The notes beneath the pieces are model-generated. The model saw nothing but the letters and a program-made list of their open reading frames with translations, was not told where the DNA came from and did not search any database. Position numbers and translations under genes: made by a program. This document shows, piece by piece, positions 36,001 to 46,800 of a DNA stretch of 64,000 bases. Each line of letters opens with the position of its first letter. Position 1 is the stretch's first letter. The stretch is from Limonium bicolor (lineage: Eukaryota > Streptophyta > Magnoliopsida > Caryophyllales > Plumbaginaceae), in the NCBI GenBank assembly GCA_023374045.1, contig CM041777.1:84252300-84316299 (forward strand), given 5' to 3'.

Positions 36001-37633
36001 CGCTCTAAAACATTAACTAAGGAAAAAGGGTTAGTTAACGTATAAAACAAGGGTGTGAATGCCCTAAGAGTAAGATAAAGTTTAATACATGGGAATCCCT
36101 AAGGGCTAATAAAGGTTGAACATTCAATAAAGATTTATCTAGGAAATAACACCCGATAATAGCGAGATAAATTCAAGCAGTGTCACAACGGCCGTCACAT
36201 GAAATCATAAACTGACACGCTGTTTTTAATTAACGCTAGGGCCGTAGCGAACTCCGACCGGGACCCCGTGTGTGAGACAACTCGTACTTTCGAATAAGGT
36301 ATGGACATGTGTGGTTCGTATGTTGCCGTGTTACACAGCTTGTTTGCTGTGTGCTTTGCGTGAAAATGACCATAAGATTAAAGCATGGAACTGGATTTGC
36401 TTGCTTATCTTGCTTATACCATTGTTGCATATTATTTGCGCGCACAGAGTAGTTTAGTCCCTTATCATTTATGGAACTTTGAGACGGAACCTGGCGAACT
36501 ACGTAAACGAAATAAGGGAACTATACAAAGAGAAAACTCCTCTTTAACTATAGAGGACTTATAATGACACCAACTATGGTGTCAAGCTATTAATGATAAT
36601 GATAAGTAAATATCAGCTGGTGGAACATGAAGATAATCCGGGAAGATGACTTCTCGGGCCGCGCGGTATGGACGCTCGGAAGTTGGTATCTGCATCAGAG
36701 CCTTCGACCGACTATTGGTGGAGCACATCTTGGGGTCTAGAGGTGACCCCTCTTTCTCGACGCATGACACCGGGAATTGAGGATTAGCTATGGAGAAGAC
36801 GTTCTCCATCTTGTGGTGATAAGAGATTCACACACAATCCTTAAGAGATAAGGAACGAATTGGTAACTACATGGTAAGGTCACGGGAACTAAATTATATC
36901 CCAGACCTGAAACAAGAAAGGAGCAAGGAAATATACACTATGGGAATAAAGGAAAAGAATTTAAAACACACAACGATTGAATGGTCCCACTGTGAGGATC
37001 ATCAACATTTGTATTCTCTGGCACGTCCTATTTGCATACATGTTTGATGTGCTAAGTTGCTATCCCTATGTTCTGCTTGATTGAAGTCCTTATGTGATAC
37101 TTCATGTTGGGTGTTACTGTTTTCTATAGCATGCAAATTGGACTTAATAATATTCGACCAAATAGTCGTGTAGCCCGGCAACATACGGGCTACACATGTT
37201 CATACTTAGCATAGTTTTGCTGAGTCCTTTATTTTTACAGGTATGAAACTGGAAGCAGGCGGAGAGTAGGCAGGGTGACTACCATAGGGTAGTCCATCTG
37301 GGCAAGACTTTTAAGTAGTATGTTTTCTTATATGGGTTGTGACCATGTAACATTAAACCCTGGATGTACGTTTCGGTTTGTGTTGTTTAATTAAGAACTT
37401 ATGATGTAGACTCTCGGTACTTGGTTTGTATTTCCCGTTTGTACTTGGATTTGGTTAAGGTTAAATTTCCAGTCATTCAGACCGTAGCTTGGTATTGATA
37501 GTGTTGTTGTGTAACCACGTGGGTGGTTGGCGTCTGTGACACCCGGATGGAGTTGTGAATCCGCTGCTTAGTCTTATTGTAATATCGTTTGGCGCATTGA
37601 TTAGACTGCTGTTTGGTTAATCGGGGTGTGACA
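33099..37633 (+). repeat. Element C 5' LTR, second part
   Basis: Resumes after element B and ends TGTGACA, directly followed by GATTG. It matches 45255-50317 of the 3' LTR except for an extra 0.55 kb there. Much of 33540-36000 consists of degenerate tandem units. Confidence 0.88.
33540..36000 (+). repeat. Degenerate ~200-bp tandem repeat array in the LTR
   Basis: The same order of motifs recurs about ten times: a purine-rich GAAACAGAA-type stretch, TTATCAG and CAGTTTC(TG) runs, a short G/T-rich section, then AAGTTTAAAACATTATTAACACA and CTAAGT. Spacing is around 190-260 bases. The matching array in the 3' LTR is about 45690-48730. It largely accounts for the unusual LTR length. Confidence 0.55.
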
Positions 37634-37668
37634 GATTGTATGCAAATGTCCCATACGGGCATGTGAAA
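37634..37668 (+). repeat. 35-bp copy of the 3' flank in place of the primer-binding site
   Basis: Identical to 50318-50352, which is element D RT sequence flanking the 3' LTR of C (it encodes FTCPYGTFAY on the minus strand). Here it sits immediately after the 5' LTR, where a primer-binding site (typically tRNA-Met in chromoviruses) should be. Gag begins only 20 bases later, so the leader is missing too. Confidence 0.85.
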
Positions 37669-37688
37669 ACTAACAACGACATTTTCAG

Positions 37689-39013
37689 ATGTCTGGACGA
37701 CGAGGTCGAGGACGAGGCCGAGGCCACCTGGAACAAGATAGTATTGCTGCAGGGCAGACCATAGCTGAGATAGTAGCAGCAGCCCTAGGTCACATGGGTT
37801 TCCAGCCAGGAGCCCAGCAGGCACCACCGGCACCACAGCCTCACCCACCCAGGGAGACAAACTGGGTGAAGAGCTTAGCAGACCTTCGACCAGCTGAGTT
37901 CCGAGGAGAGTCAGACCCCACCTACTTAGAGAACTACATCAGCCTCCTTGAGACCGCCTTCGAGACTTTGAATGTTCCGGCAGAGGCTAAGGTTAGACTC
38001 GCAGCCTACTACCTAAGAGAGTCAACGAGCGATTGGTGGAAACTTGTGAAGAATGCCTACCTGGCCGACCCCATGTTCGGGTGGGATGCTTACACTGCAC
38101 TGCTAAGAGCCAAGTACTACCCCGCCCATCTCCGAACGAAGAAGCGGGTTGAGCTAGACACCCTGAGACAGACGGAGGGAATGACAGTAGATGACTACTA
38201 TGCAGCTTTCACTGCTCTCCTCCGCGTACTTCCAGGCTTGGGATATTCAGACGAAATCTTAGTGGAGCGTTTATATGGTGGGCTGAACCACCACATCAGA
38301 TACGGCATGGGACCCAGCCGTTATACCACGATCCAGGACTGCTATCATGCAGCGTCCCAGGTCGAGATCACTGTCCAGATGCGGGATGAGGAATTTGCTA
38401 AGAAGAGGAAGGCTAAGGGCGGCGACTCAGAGGACCGTAAACAGAAGGGCGTGAGAAGGAACAAGTACTACCCGAGCAGGAAACGGGCGAAATTCCAGGG
38501 GAGCAAGCCTACCGAGACACTACAGCTGAGCCGCCCAGCGATTGCAGCTAAGCCACTACGCTCCTACCCACTTAAGGGTAAAATGAAACAAACACTAATA
38601 TCTACATACCTGCACAGTTACCATAACCTGTTGTTGATTAACCAAACGATTTGTTCAGGGTTTGGAGCCGGCTCGAGCAAAGGGGCCGAGCACCGATTTA
38701 TTTGCAGACGATGCTCCAAGAACCACCCCGGAGTTGATTGCCAGGGTGAGCCGGTGCAATGCTTTTACTGCAAGAAGCTCGGGCACAGAGCCTTTGAGTG
38801 TTTGCGAATCCCGAGAGTAAGAACTACAAGCCTAGCTATGGTGGGAAAGGTGACCAGAGATCGGGACCCAGAGGCCAGCGTGGAGCCCAGCACACCCAGC
38901 CTACGCACAGAGCGGGATCCCGAGACTCCCGGAGGGCATCTACCTCGAGGCTAGGGAAGACGCCTTGCACATCATGGACCGCACCGAGGGACCGGACACA
39001 CCTACAACTGCAG
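37689..39013 (+). CDS. Element C gag with two zinc knuckles
   Basis: The ATG at 37689 is followed by an Arg/Gly-rich start (SGRRGRGRGRG), then a capsid-type domain with FRGESDPTYLENYI, LRESTSDWWKL and KYYPAHLRTKK (residues about 55-240). A basic linker follows, then CRRCSKNHPGVDC and CFYCKKLGHRAFEC, two CCHC-type knuckles. The first frame is open to 38954. The natural C-terminus appears to move to other frames after the knuckles (a segment near 38800-38930, then IYLEAREDALHIMDRTEG up to the splice-like donor at 39014), implying one or two indels. An AT-rich 81-base segment (38578-38658) with intron-like ends interrupts the protein without breaking frame. The gag assembles the particle and packages RNA in this family. 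Confidence 0.85.
38578..38658 (+). other. Possible 81-bp in-frame intron in gag
   Basis: Begins GTAAAATG and ends TTGTTCAG, is AT-rich against GC-rich flanks, and is 27 codons long without a stop. Both the spliced and the retained form keep the gag frame. It lies just before the zinc knuckles. An 81-base insertion is the alternative. Confidence 0.45.
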
Positions 39014-39139
39014 GTAAACCTTGAGACCCTAAATGTTTGAAAAGCATGTCTAAATCCTTGTATGCCAAGCTGTATGACCATGCATGAAATTTGCTAGATT
39101 ACTAATACCACTAAAGAACTAGATTACCCGTAAATGCAG
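39014..39139 (+). other. Probable intron between gag and AlkB
   Basis: Donor CAG|GTAAAC at 39014, acceptor AATGCAG at 39139, 126 bases, AT-rich, with stops in all relevant frames. Joining gag frame ...PTTA to VGTFDMCF keeps the AlkB frame open and adds the GTFDMC segment that looks like the start of plant ALKBH catalytic regions. Phase is 1 on both sides. Confidence 0.55.
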
Positions 39140-39870
39140 TAGGAACCTTTGATATGTGCTTCCCAATAAATCCAAACCTCGAACCCGATGAGTACAGCCT
39201 TGAGAATCCCCACTACCCAAGCGAAAAGTGCCAAGTTATCCAGCCCGGGATGATTCTACTACCAGAATACCTAACATCTGAAGCTCAAGTAGCCATTATT
39301 CGAAGATGTCATAAGTTCAGAGTGGGACTAGGCGGGTTCTACACACCGACATACCCCAGAGGAAAGATGATGAAACTAAGAATGATGTGCCTCGGTAAGA
39401 TTTGGAACCCATATACGCAGAGCTATCACACCGACGGAGCACATGCACCACCAATACCTGAAGACTTTCTATCTCTAATTACGGCAACCCTACGCATTGC
39501 ACAGCAACGCGAAGTACAACCAGTACCCGAGCTACAAGCCGACATCTGCATCATCAACTTCTACACGAGAGGGAAGGCCGACTTGGATTACACCAAGACA
39601 AGGACGAGACACAGGAGACCCTAGACCAGGGGATACCCATAGTGTCTGTGTCCATCGGAGATGATGCTGAGTTCCTCTATGGTGAAGAAAAGAGGATTGA
39701 CCGAGCTATGAAGATCTGGCTAAAATCCAGTGACACGTTGATCATGGGCGGACCATCGAGAATGCTATACCAGGATTAAGAGAATCAAGCCGAACACAGC
39801 ACCCTCAACAGTGATAAACGCTACCCATATGAAGCCTGGACGACTAAACCTAACCTTTAGGGAATACTAA
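39140..39870 (+). CDS. AlkB-like Fe(II)/2-oxoglutarate dioxygenase inside a retrotransposon (two frame breaks)
   Basis: The open frame 39154-39624 (extendable back to the acceptor at 39139) reads QPGMILLPEYLTSEAQ, GLGGFYTPTYPRGK, LRMMCLGKIWNP and DICIINFY, a pattern of plant ALKBH proteins of the GPGMVLL...MMCLG class. After a one-base break in a G run near 39571, the next frame (39573-39779) has GRLGLHQDKDET with the iron-binding H-x-D (His codon 39591, Asp 39597), VSVSIGDDAEFLYG and DTLIMGGPSRMLY. A second break at about 39771 removes the distal His. The last frame (39775-39870) ends GRLNLTFREY, with the Arg-x5-Arg that holds 2-oxoglutarate. Family members oxidatively remove methyl groups from nucleic-acid bases. 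It lies between gag and protease, flanked by splice-like sites, and is probably a captured host gene. Substrate is unknown. Confidence 0.85.
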
Positions 39871-39930
39871 GCCATGTACCTTTTGTGTTAAGTTGTGTAA
39901 TGGAAATGAACATGTAATGTTGGAAAGATG

Positions 39931-39936
39931 AATAAA
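39931..39936 (+). terminator. Possible polyadenylation signal after AlkB
   Basis: AATAAA 61 bases beyond the AlkB stop, in an AT-rich stretch with TGTAATGTTGG upstream. It could end an AlkB-terminated transcript inside what would otherwise be intron upstream of protease. Confidence 0.4.
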
Positions 39937-40009
39937 GAAAGGCTGATTATCTATAACTCTTCTTGTATCATCATTAATATATGCTTATAAACGTTATTTT
40001 TGGGAATAG

Positions 40010-43000
40010 GTGTTGAACCTTGGAGAGAGGGTACCCTGAGCATTCTCACACAGGCTCAGGCCGGTGACAGTGGCCATATTATCACTGGTACTTTCCCGGT
40101 GAACGGAGTTCCAGCCTCAGTATTATTTGACTCTGGAGCCTCACACTCATTCATATCCCCGACATTAGCCGAGCAGTTGCACCTCGAGCCCGTGGAGTTA
40201 GAAGACTTTAGTGTGACACTACCTTCAAAAGAAAGAGTTCGTTGTACCCGGTATTTCCGAGAAGCCACCATCAGAATCCGAGAGGAGAATTTTCCGTTGG
40301 ACCTGATAGAGTTCAGAGGCTTGGGTTTTGACGTCATCGTGGGCATGAATTGGTTAGAGAAACACCGAGGTCGTATCTTGTGTGCCGAACATAGACTACT
40401 GCTAAAGAGCCCGTCCAGCGTTACTGTATCTTACCGCCAGAACCCCCGACAGCAGTCTGTGAAAGTCATTTCAGCCTTGACCATGGCCAAAGAGATTCAG
40501 AAGCAGCAGGAGGTGTACCTCTGTTATGTACGGGATACTCAGCAAGACCCAGAGTTTAATCCAGATGTACCCGTGGTTGGGGAGTTTCCAGACCTCTTCC
40601 CTAAGGAGCTTCCCGGTATGCCACCACCCCGAGAGGTCGAGTTCACTATTGACTTAGTACCCGGGACAGGACCTATTGCCAAAGCCCCTTATAGAATGGC
40701 CCCGGCAGAGATGGTTGAGTTAAAGGAGCAATTGAAGGACTTATTAGATAAGGGATTCATACGCCCGAGCGTATCCCCTTGGGGCGCACCCGTACTGTTT
40801 GTCAAGAAGAAAGACAGCAGTCTCTGGTTATGCATTGATTATCGAGAGCTGAATGTAGTGACAGTGAAGAACCGCTACCCTTTACCACGCATAGATGATC
40901 TATTCGACCAGCTCTGAGGAGCGACAATATTTTCGAAGATAGATCTCAGATCAGGATACCATCAATCCTAGTGAAGGAGTGCGACATCGAAAAGACCGCA
41001 TTTAGGACCCGATACAGCCACTACGAATTCACAGTTATGCCGTTTGGACTGACTAATGCTCCAGCAAAGTTTATGGACTTGATGCACCAAGTTTTCAGAG
41101 ATCAGTTGGACAAGACCGTCGTGGTATTTATTGATGATATACTAGTTTATTCGAGAACCAAGGAAGAGCATCACCACCATCTCAGACAGGTACTCCAGAT
41201 TCTTAGAGCCAACCAGTTGTACGCCAAATTCTCTAAGTGCGAATTCTGGTCAGATCAGGTAGCATTTCTTGGACATATCATTTCTGTTGCCAGGATAGCA
41301 GTTGATCCTGCCAAAGTGGAGGCAGTACGTACATGGCCGAGACCGAAGTCTGTGACAGATATATGAAGTTTCCTTGGTCTAGTAGGCTACTACAAACGAT
41401 TTGTTAAGAACTTCTCCCGCATCACAAAACCAATGACAAACCTCATCAAGAAGGATACCCCTTTCACGTGGACAGGAGACTATGAGGCAGCATTTCAGAA
41501 GTTGAAAGACGCATTGACCTCAGCCCCCATCCTCACGATTCCAGAAGGTACTGATGGATATGAAGTCTACTATGATGCATCCGGTATGGGTATGGGATGT
41601 GTCCTCATGCAGCACGGAAAGGTTGTCGCCTATGCCTCCCGTCAGCTGAAGAAGCACGAGGAGTACTGCCCACACATGACCTTGAGCTAGGAGCAGTCGT
41701 GTTTGCACTCAAAATTTGGTGCCATTATCTCTACGGTTCCCAGATCACCATCTACTCTGACCACAAAAGCTTGAAGTATGTGTTCACTCAAAAAGAACTG
41801 AATATGAGACAGTGCAGATGGATGGAGTTCCTCAAAGACTATGATATTAACCTTCAGTATAAGGAAGGCAAAGCCAATGTAGTTGCCGATTCACTTAGCC
41901 ACCGAGCTCACACATTGCATACACTCATAGCAGGCACCTGCCTAGTTGAAGAAATACATAATGCTCAGCAAAATGACAGAGTAATGGCTGATATTAGACG
42001 GAAGTTAATCGCTTGCACACTAGATAAGAAGAAATATGACTACCAGCTTCATGAGGATGGCCTGATTCGTGTGAATGGCAGATTGTGTATTCCCCATAGA
42101 GCGCAGAGCTCAAGGAACACATCATGAGAGAGTCTCATTCTTCTACTACTTCTATTCACCCTAGAGCTTCAAAAATGTACAAAGACATGAAGCGATATTT
42201 TTGGTGGGTTGGCATGAAGAACGACGTCCTGAACTTCGTTATCAGATGCCTCACCTGTCAGAAAATAAAATTTGAACACCGAAAACCTGGAGGCACTGTT
42301 TAGCCTATGCCTATCCCAGAGTGGAAATTCTATGACCTATCGATGGATTTTGTAGTTGGACTGCCACCTACCCGTGGAGGATTAAATATGATCTGGGTAA
42401 TTGTTGATCGCCTTACTAAGGTAGCACGATTCATTCCAATGAAGGACACATGGAAGGTGTCGAAACTAGCCAAGCTTTTTGATAAAGAGATTTTAAGACA
42501 CCATGGAGTGCCAAAGACCATAGTGTCAGATAGGGACACGAGATTTCTTTCGAGATACTGGAGAGCTTCACGAGAAGCGTTAGGCACCAAGCTGAAGCTT
42601 AGCACTGCTTTTCACCCGCAGACCGATGGTCAGACGGAGAGAACCATCCAAACCCTAGAGGACATGATTAAAGCATGTGCCTTGGATTTCCAGGGCAGTT
42701 GGTTGGATAAGTTGCACCTCATTGAGTTCGCATATAATAACAGTTATCACGCCTCAATTAAGATGCCACCTTTTCAGGCATTATATGGCAGACCTTGTCG
42801 TACGCCGTTGTGTTGGGATGATTCCAGTGAAGCTTTTATCATAGGCCCAGACTACCTGCAGCAGGTTCAGGCTGAGGTTCAGCAGATCAGAAAGAACATA
42901 AAGGCCGCACAGGATAGACAGAAAGCATACGCAGATAACAGACGTCGAGACCTAGAGTTCACCGTAGGCGACCAGGTGTTCTTGCGAGTGTCGCCGATGA

Positions 43001-43395
43001 AAGGAATTTTCAGATTTGGACAAAATGGAAAGTTGAGCCTGAAATTCATAGGCCCCTACAGTATTAGGGAGCGTGTGGGCCCAGTTGCTTATCGACTTGA
43101 TCTACCCTCAGAGTTGGGACGAGTTCATGATATATTCCACGTCTCTCAGCTCAAGAAAAACATGCCTGATCCCTCACATGTACTACAGGCCGAGAGGCTA
43201 GTCCTAGAGCCCACATTGAGATCAGTGGAGACCCCTCAAAGAATTCTTGACACTAAGACCCGAGAGACCCAGAACAAATCAATTAGACTAGTGAAAGTGT
43301 TATGGTCAAACCAAGATATGGAAGAAGCCACATGGGAGCTGGAAGATAAGATGATAAATATGTACCCCCACCTTTTCACTGATACTTCGATTTAG
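40010..43395 (+). CDS. Element C pol: protease, RT, RNase H, integrase, chromodomain-like tail (nonsense and frameshifts)
   Basis: Starts after a splice-like acceptor (40008-40009). The protease has [17 protein letters not shown] begins near 40620 with [20 protein letters not shown] and [10 protein letters not shown] (about 41127-41156). RNase H has [13 protein letters not shown] and [12 protein letters not shown]. Integrase has a zinc region H-x5-H...C-x2-C (42138-42262), [16 protein letters not shown] and [18 protein letters not shown]. The end has [12 protein letters not shown] and a [21 protein letters not shown] segment like the chromodomain of Tekay elements, which in the family reads chromatin marks to target insertion. 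Defects: TGA at 40915, a shift near 40968, TGA at 41364, shifts near 41690 and 42110, and TAG at 42301. The integrase core onward (42307-43395) is intact. Confidence 0.9.
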
Positions 43396-43399
43396 TGTA

Positions 43400-43436
43400 G
43401 GGTACGAGGGCGTACCCCTCTTTTAAGGGGGGTAAG
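43400..43436 (+). promoter_or_regulatory. Upstream hairpin and purine-tract module of element C
   Basis: Perfect 7-bp stem GGGTACG/CGTACCC with loop AGGG (43400-43417), then CTCTTTTAAGGGGGGTAAG (43418-43436). The 19 bases after the hairpin recur exactly at 43841-43859 beside the LTR. It sits just after the pol stop. Confidence 0.7.
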
Positions 43437-43824
43437 CGCGTTTCATTTTGGATGTTTTGTGTGTGTCACGGTGTTGTAATCCTACAACCACACGTTGATG
43501 GTTGGTAGACTTGTGTGTGAGAATGTTATATACGTATATGTACGCTCTGTATGAATGAATGTTGTGTGCCGTGGTTTGCACTTTAGCATGTTATATGCTC
43601 TGTATGAATGAATGTTGTGTGCCTTGGTTTGCACTTTAGCAGGTTATATACATTGCTAGCATCTTGGTCTACTATGAGAACTTGTGTGAAGCCACTGATG
43701 TGGCATGGTGCTTAGAAGCACTGAGAATTATAATTATGGACTTAACCCTTTGGGTTATCGTGAATGAATGCGGGACTGGATCCCTAAGATTGCGAGGAGT
43801 GGAAAATACAAGTTAAGGAAGTAA
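43437..43824 (+). other. Element C 3' non-coding region
   Basis: No gene is recognised. A direct repeat of about 50 bases (TGTATGAATGAATGTTGTGTGCC followed by TTGGTTTGCACTTTAGCA-like sequence) occurs at about 43548 and 43601. The region lies between the two purine-tract modules. Confidence 0.55.
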
Positions 43825-43860
43825 GACTTCGGGACGAAGTCTCTTTTAAGGGGGGTAAGT
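43825..43860 (+). promoter_or_regulatory. Element C polypurine tract with hairpin
   Basis: Perfect 7-bp stem GACTTCG/CGAAGTC with loop GGA (43825-43841) abuts TCTTTTAAGGGGGGTAAG and then the LTR start at 43861. This is the plus-strand primer position. Confidence 0.75.
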
Positions 43861-46800
43861 TGAAACACCCTTGAACATTAAATCACATAAAATCATAAAC
43901 GCGAGGAGATTATCCGAAAATACCGCGTTATATAAGTCAGACATAAAACAATGTATGAACAATTAAATTTAGTATATACGTGTCCGAAAGCGTGACGACG
44001 TTACATATTAATATAGTCACGTACTTATATATGTACGAATACGAATATACATGTACGTAATGTTACGATATTGTAACGTTGTAATAAGTAATAATAACGC
44101 CGCATAACTTCGTAACAAAAATAACACGATATAATATATAGTCTTACATATATATAAATAAGCATGTGTATAGCTTATACAAAAAAAAGGAAAAAGGAGC
44201 AAGGCGCTCCCGCTAAGGTTCAAACCCTGTACCTCTCGTATACCCCTTGAACGTCTTAACCGGATGAGCTATGCTCGAATTCTGTAACTTATGCCAACGA
44301 ATTAAACTAGTACTCTGTCAACTAAGATAACTACAAAAAAAAGAGAATCAAACTCATCATCGCTGTAACATCACTTCCTTCCTCCTCGATGCAGCGATGG
44401 ATCGAACAAAGAAAAAAAAACAGAGATAAAAAAGTTCCAAACTCTCAGGCACAGTTTCTATTTCTATTCAAATGCCCATACTCCTTGGTTCTGTCCAAGA
44501 ACAAAAAAAAAAAAAGATTCAACTAAAACAGTCGTGCTGCCTTTTTCCGACTCCCATGAACTCCCTAAATTGTTCTCTGCAACAGCAACTCCAAGTCGAT
44601 TAAACCTTGCTCCTCTGTCGACTCCTAGTACTAGAGAATCAGTCAAGAAGACAGCCATCCTAACCTTGTTGGTATTCCCAAGCCATTCCTTATTCTCTCT
44701 GCCATTTCTCTACAATATCGGGAACCAAGTAGACAACGAACCAGAACACCATACTCGTTGGTCTGTCAAGACTATCTGCAACCTGAAGCACAACGTGAAC
44801 TATCTCGATTTCAAAAAAATATACCAACCATGTCTATTTCTGTGTCTAAACATACTGCTGTTCCACATGATGCCTCAGAGTTTGTGATCGCAAACTCCTA
44901 TGCTACTGCCTTGTGGACAGAAATCACAAACTCCATCAACCAGTCCATATACAAAACACCATTTCACTTCTCTTGTGTACACCAGTTTTGCATGAGCAGA
45001 AACTCGTGTTTATTTCCCTGGTTCCTTTCACACACAAGGTAAGTGTGCTAATTTGCATAGTCTGTCTTTCTTCCTTTCCACTTCTGTTCTCCTGTCTTCT
45101 CGATTCCTTTTTGTTCCTGGTCAAAGAGAGTAACTCCACTCCTTTCATATAGCAGTAGTCCCTTGGTAACCTGTGGAATCCTCCTCCAAAGTACAGAGAA
45201 CTGATAAAGAACTAGCTTTCTGGTGTGAATTTCAGTTCCAGGTAAATCACAATCAACCTTGTTTTGTTGTTTCAGTTCGAAGAGGAAACTGACACGTTAC
45301 CCCTGCATTCCCTCTTGTAAATCAGTGAACTTCAAACCTCTTGGTCCCTCTCCTGTCTGTCTGGTCGAGTTGGAGCCCAAGCTCTTGGAAACCTGGAGCA
45401 ATAAACTCAAAGAACTAACGAGGTGAAAAGACTGCAACAAGTTCCCTTCTCTTTTTTGTCTCGGTCGTTTCAGTCAGTGGTTTTCTCTGATTCTGTCAAG
45501 TCTAACTCCTAGGACTTCTCTCCAGTGTTGTCGAGTGACTAAGGAACTGAAGTCCCTTTTTGCACTAAAGGACTGGCCAAGGAGAATCTGTCAAGTTACT
45601 CAACTGGTGAGTTATCCCTATGTAGTTTCCCTGCTCAGCGAATAAAACAAACAACAAACTAGTCAAACTGATAGTTATCTAAAATCTGTAACAATGTATT
45701 TTCAGTATGCTATATGTTCTGAGTGGTATTGAATAACTGATGAGTCTAATACATATCTAGCCCACCTAATGAACTTATACATGCCTGGGGAAAACCAGAA
45801 CCTGGTTCGTGAACAGAAAGAAAAACATAGGAAAGGAATATAACAGTTCACATTTTATGGTTTCCTTTTTATGCGTGATTTCAGTTTTTGGAAATTTTGT
45901 GTTTATGCTTATCAACTTCTCAGGGGTATAGCTAATGTTGTTATGGGTTACTTTGAGGGTAGAATCATAGTAATACAACTAGCTAAGAAACTAAGGAACT
46001 TGGGAAAAAGAAAATAAACTGAAGAACCAGATTAGTGAGTGACAGCAAAGAAAATGGACAGTTTGTGATTTCTAATATTTCAGTTCAGTTTCCAGTTCTG
46101 GTATCAGTATAAAACACAGTTCAGATTATTAATAAGGTTGCTTTGGGTTGTTCTTAAGTTTGAAGTATTGATAAAACATTAACTAAGTGGGTACAAGTTG
46201 GGAGGAGTTGTAAGTCAGCCTAGAAAAGAAACAGAAGTAGACAAAGAAGAAATGCATGGGTAGTTATCAGTTTCTGAATTTTTGGGTTTCTGTATACTAG
46301 CTTCTCGGAGATAATAGGAAGAGTGTGTTGGGTGGATAATAAGCTTAAACCCTGCCAACCTAAGAGACTAAGTATGAATATGTTGGGAAGGCTAAAGGAA
46401 AAGAAAAAAATAGGTAGCAACTTGATTGAATAGAAAACATAATGCACCATATGCCTTCTATTTCTGCTGAGTTTTCAGCTGTGAGATGCTTGTGTTCTGT
46501 ATAGTCACGTTCAGAGTGGTGTTTGAAGTATTAATGAATTTAGGGCAAAGGCAACCCTCTACCAACCTGGTATACAAGTGAGGAAAGCAAAGACCAGGTT
46601 AAAGAGTGAAAATGAAAATAGAAAGAGGAATTATCAGGTTTTGGGGTTTAGCTTATCAGGTTTTCTGGTTTTTGTGCGGAGGAACTTCGGGGACAGTGTC
46701 TAGGTTAGTCTTGGTCTGTTCTTGAGGTTTAAAAACTTATTAACACACTTAACTAAGTACAAATACTTAAAAGGAAACAGAAAATAGATTCAGAACAGAA

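Noticed and set aside
37634..37668. The 35-bp repeat after the 5' LTR as an ordinary target-site duplication
   Set aside because: Retrotransposon duplications are 4-6 bp; the true one, GATTG, is already found at both outer ends.
37477..37860. Minus-strand frame overlapping the start of element C gag
   Set aside because: Shadow of the GC-rich gag frame; the plus-strand gag is clearly the real reading.
39140..39870. AlkB as part of an integrated plant RNA virus
   Set aside because: No replicase, helicase or movement protein is nearby. It lies exactly between gag and protease of a retrotransposon, and its motifs are closer to plant ALKBH proteins.
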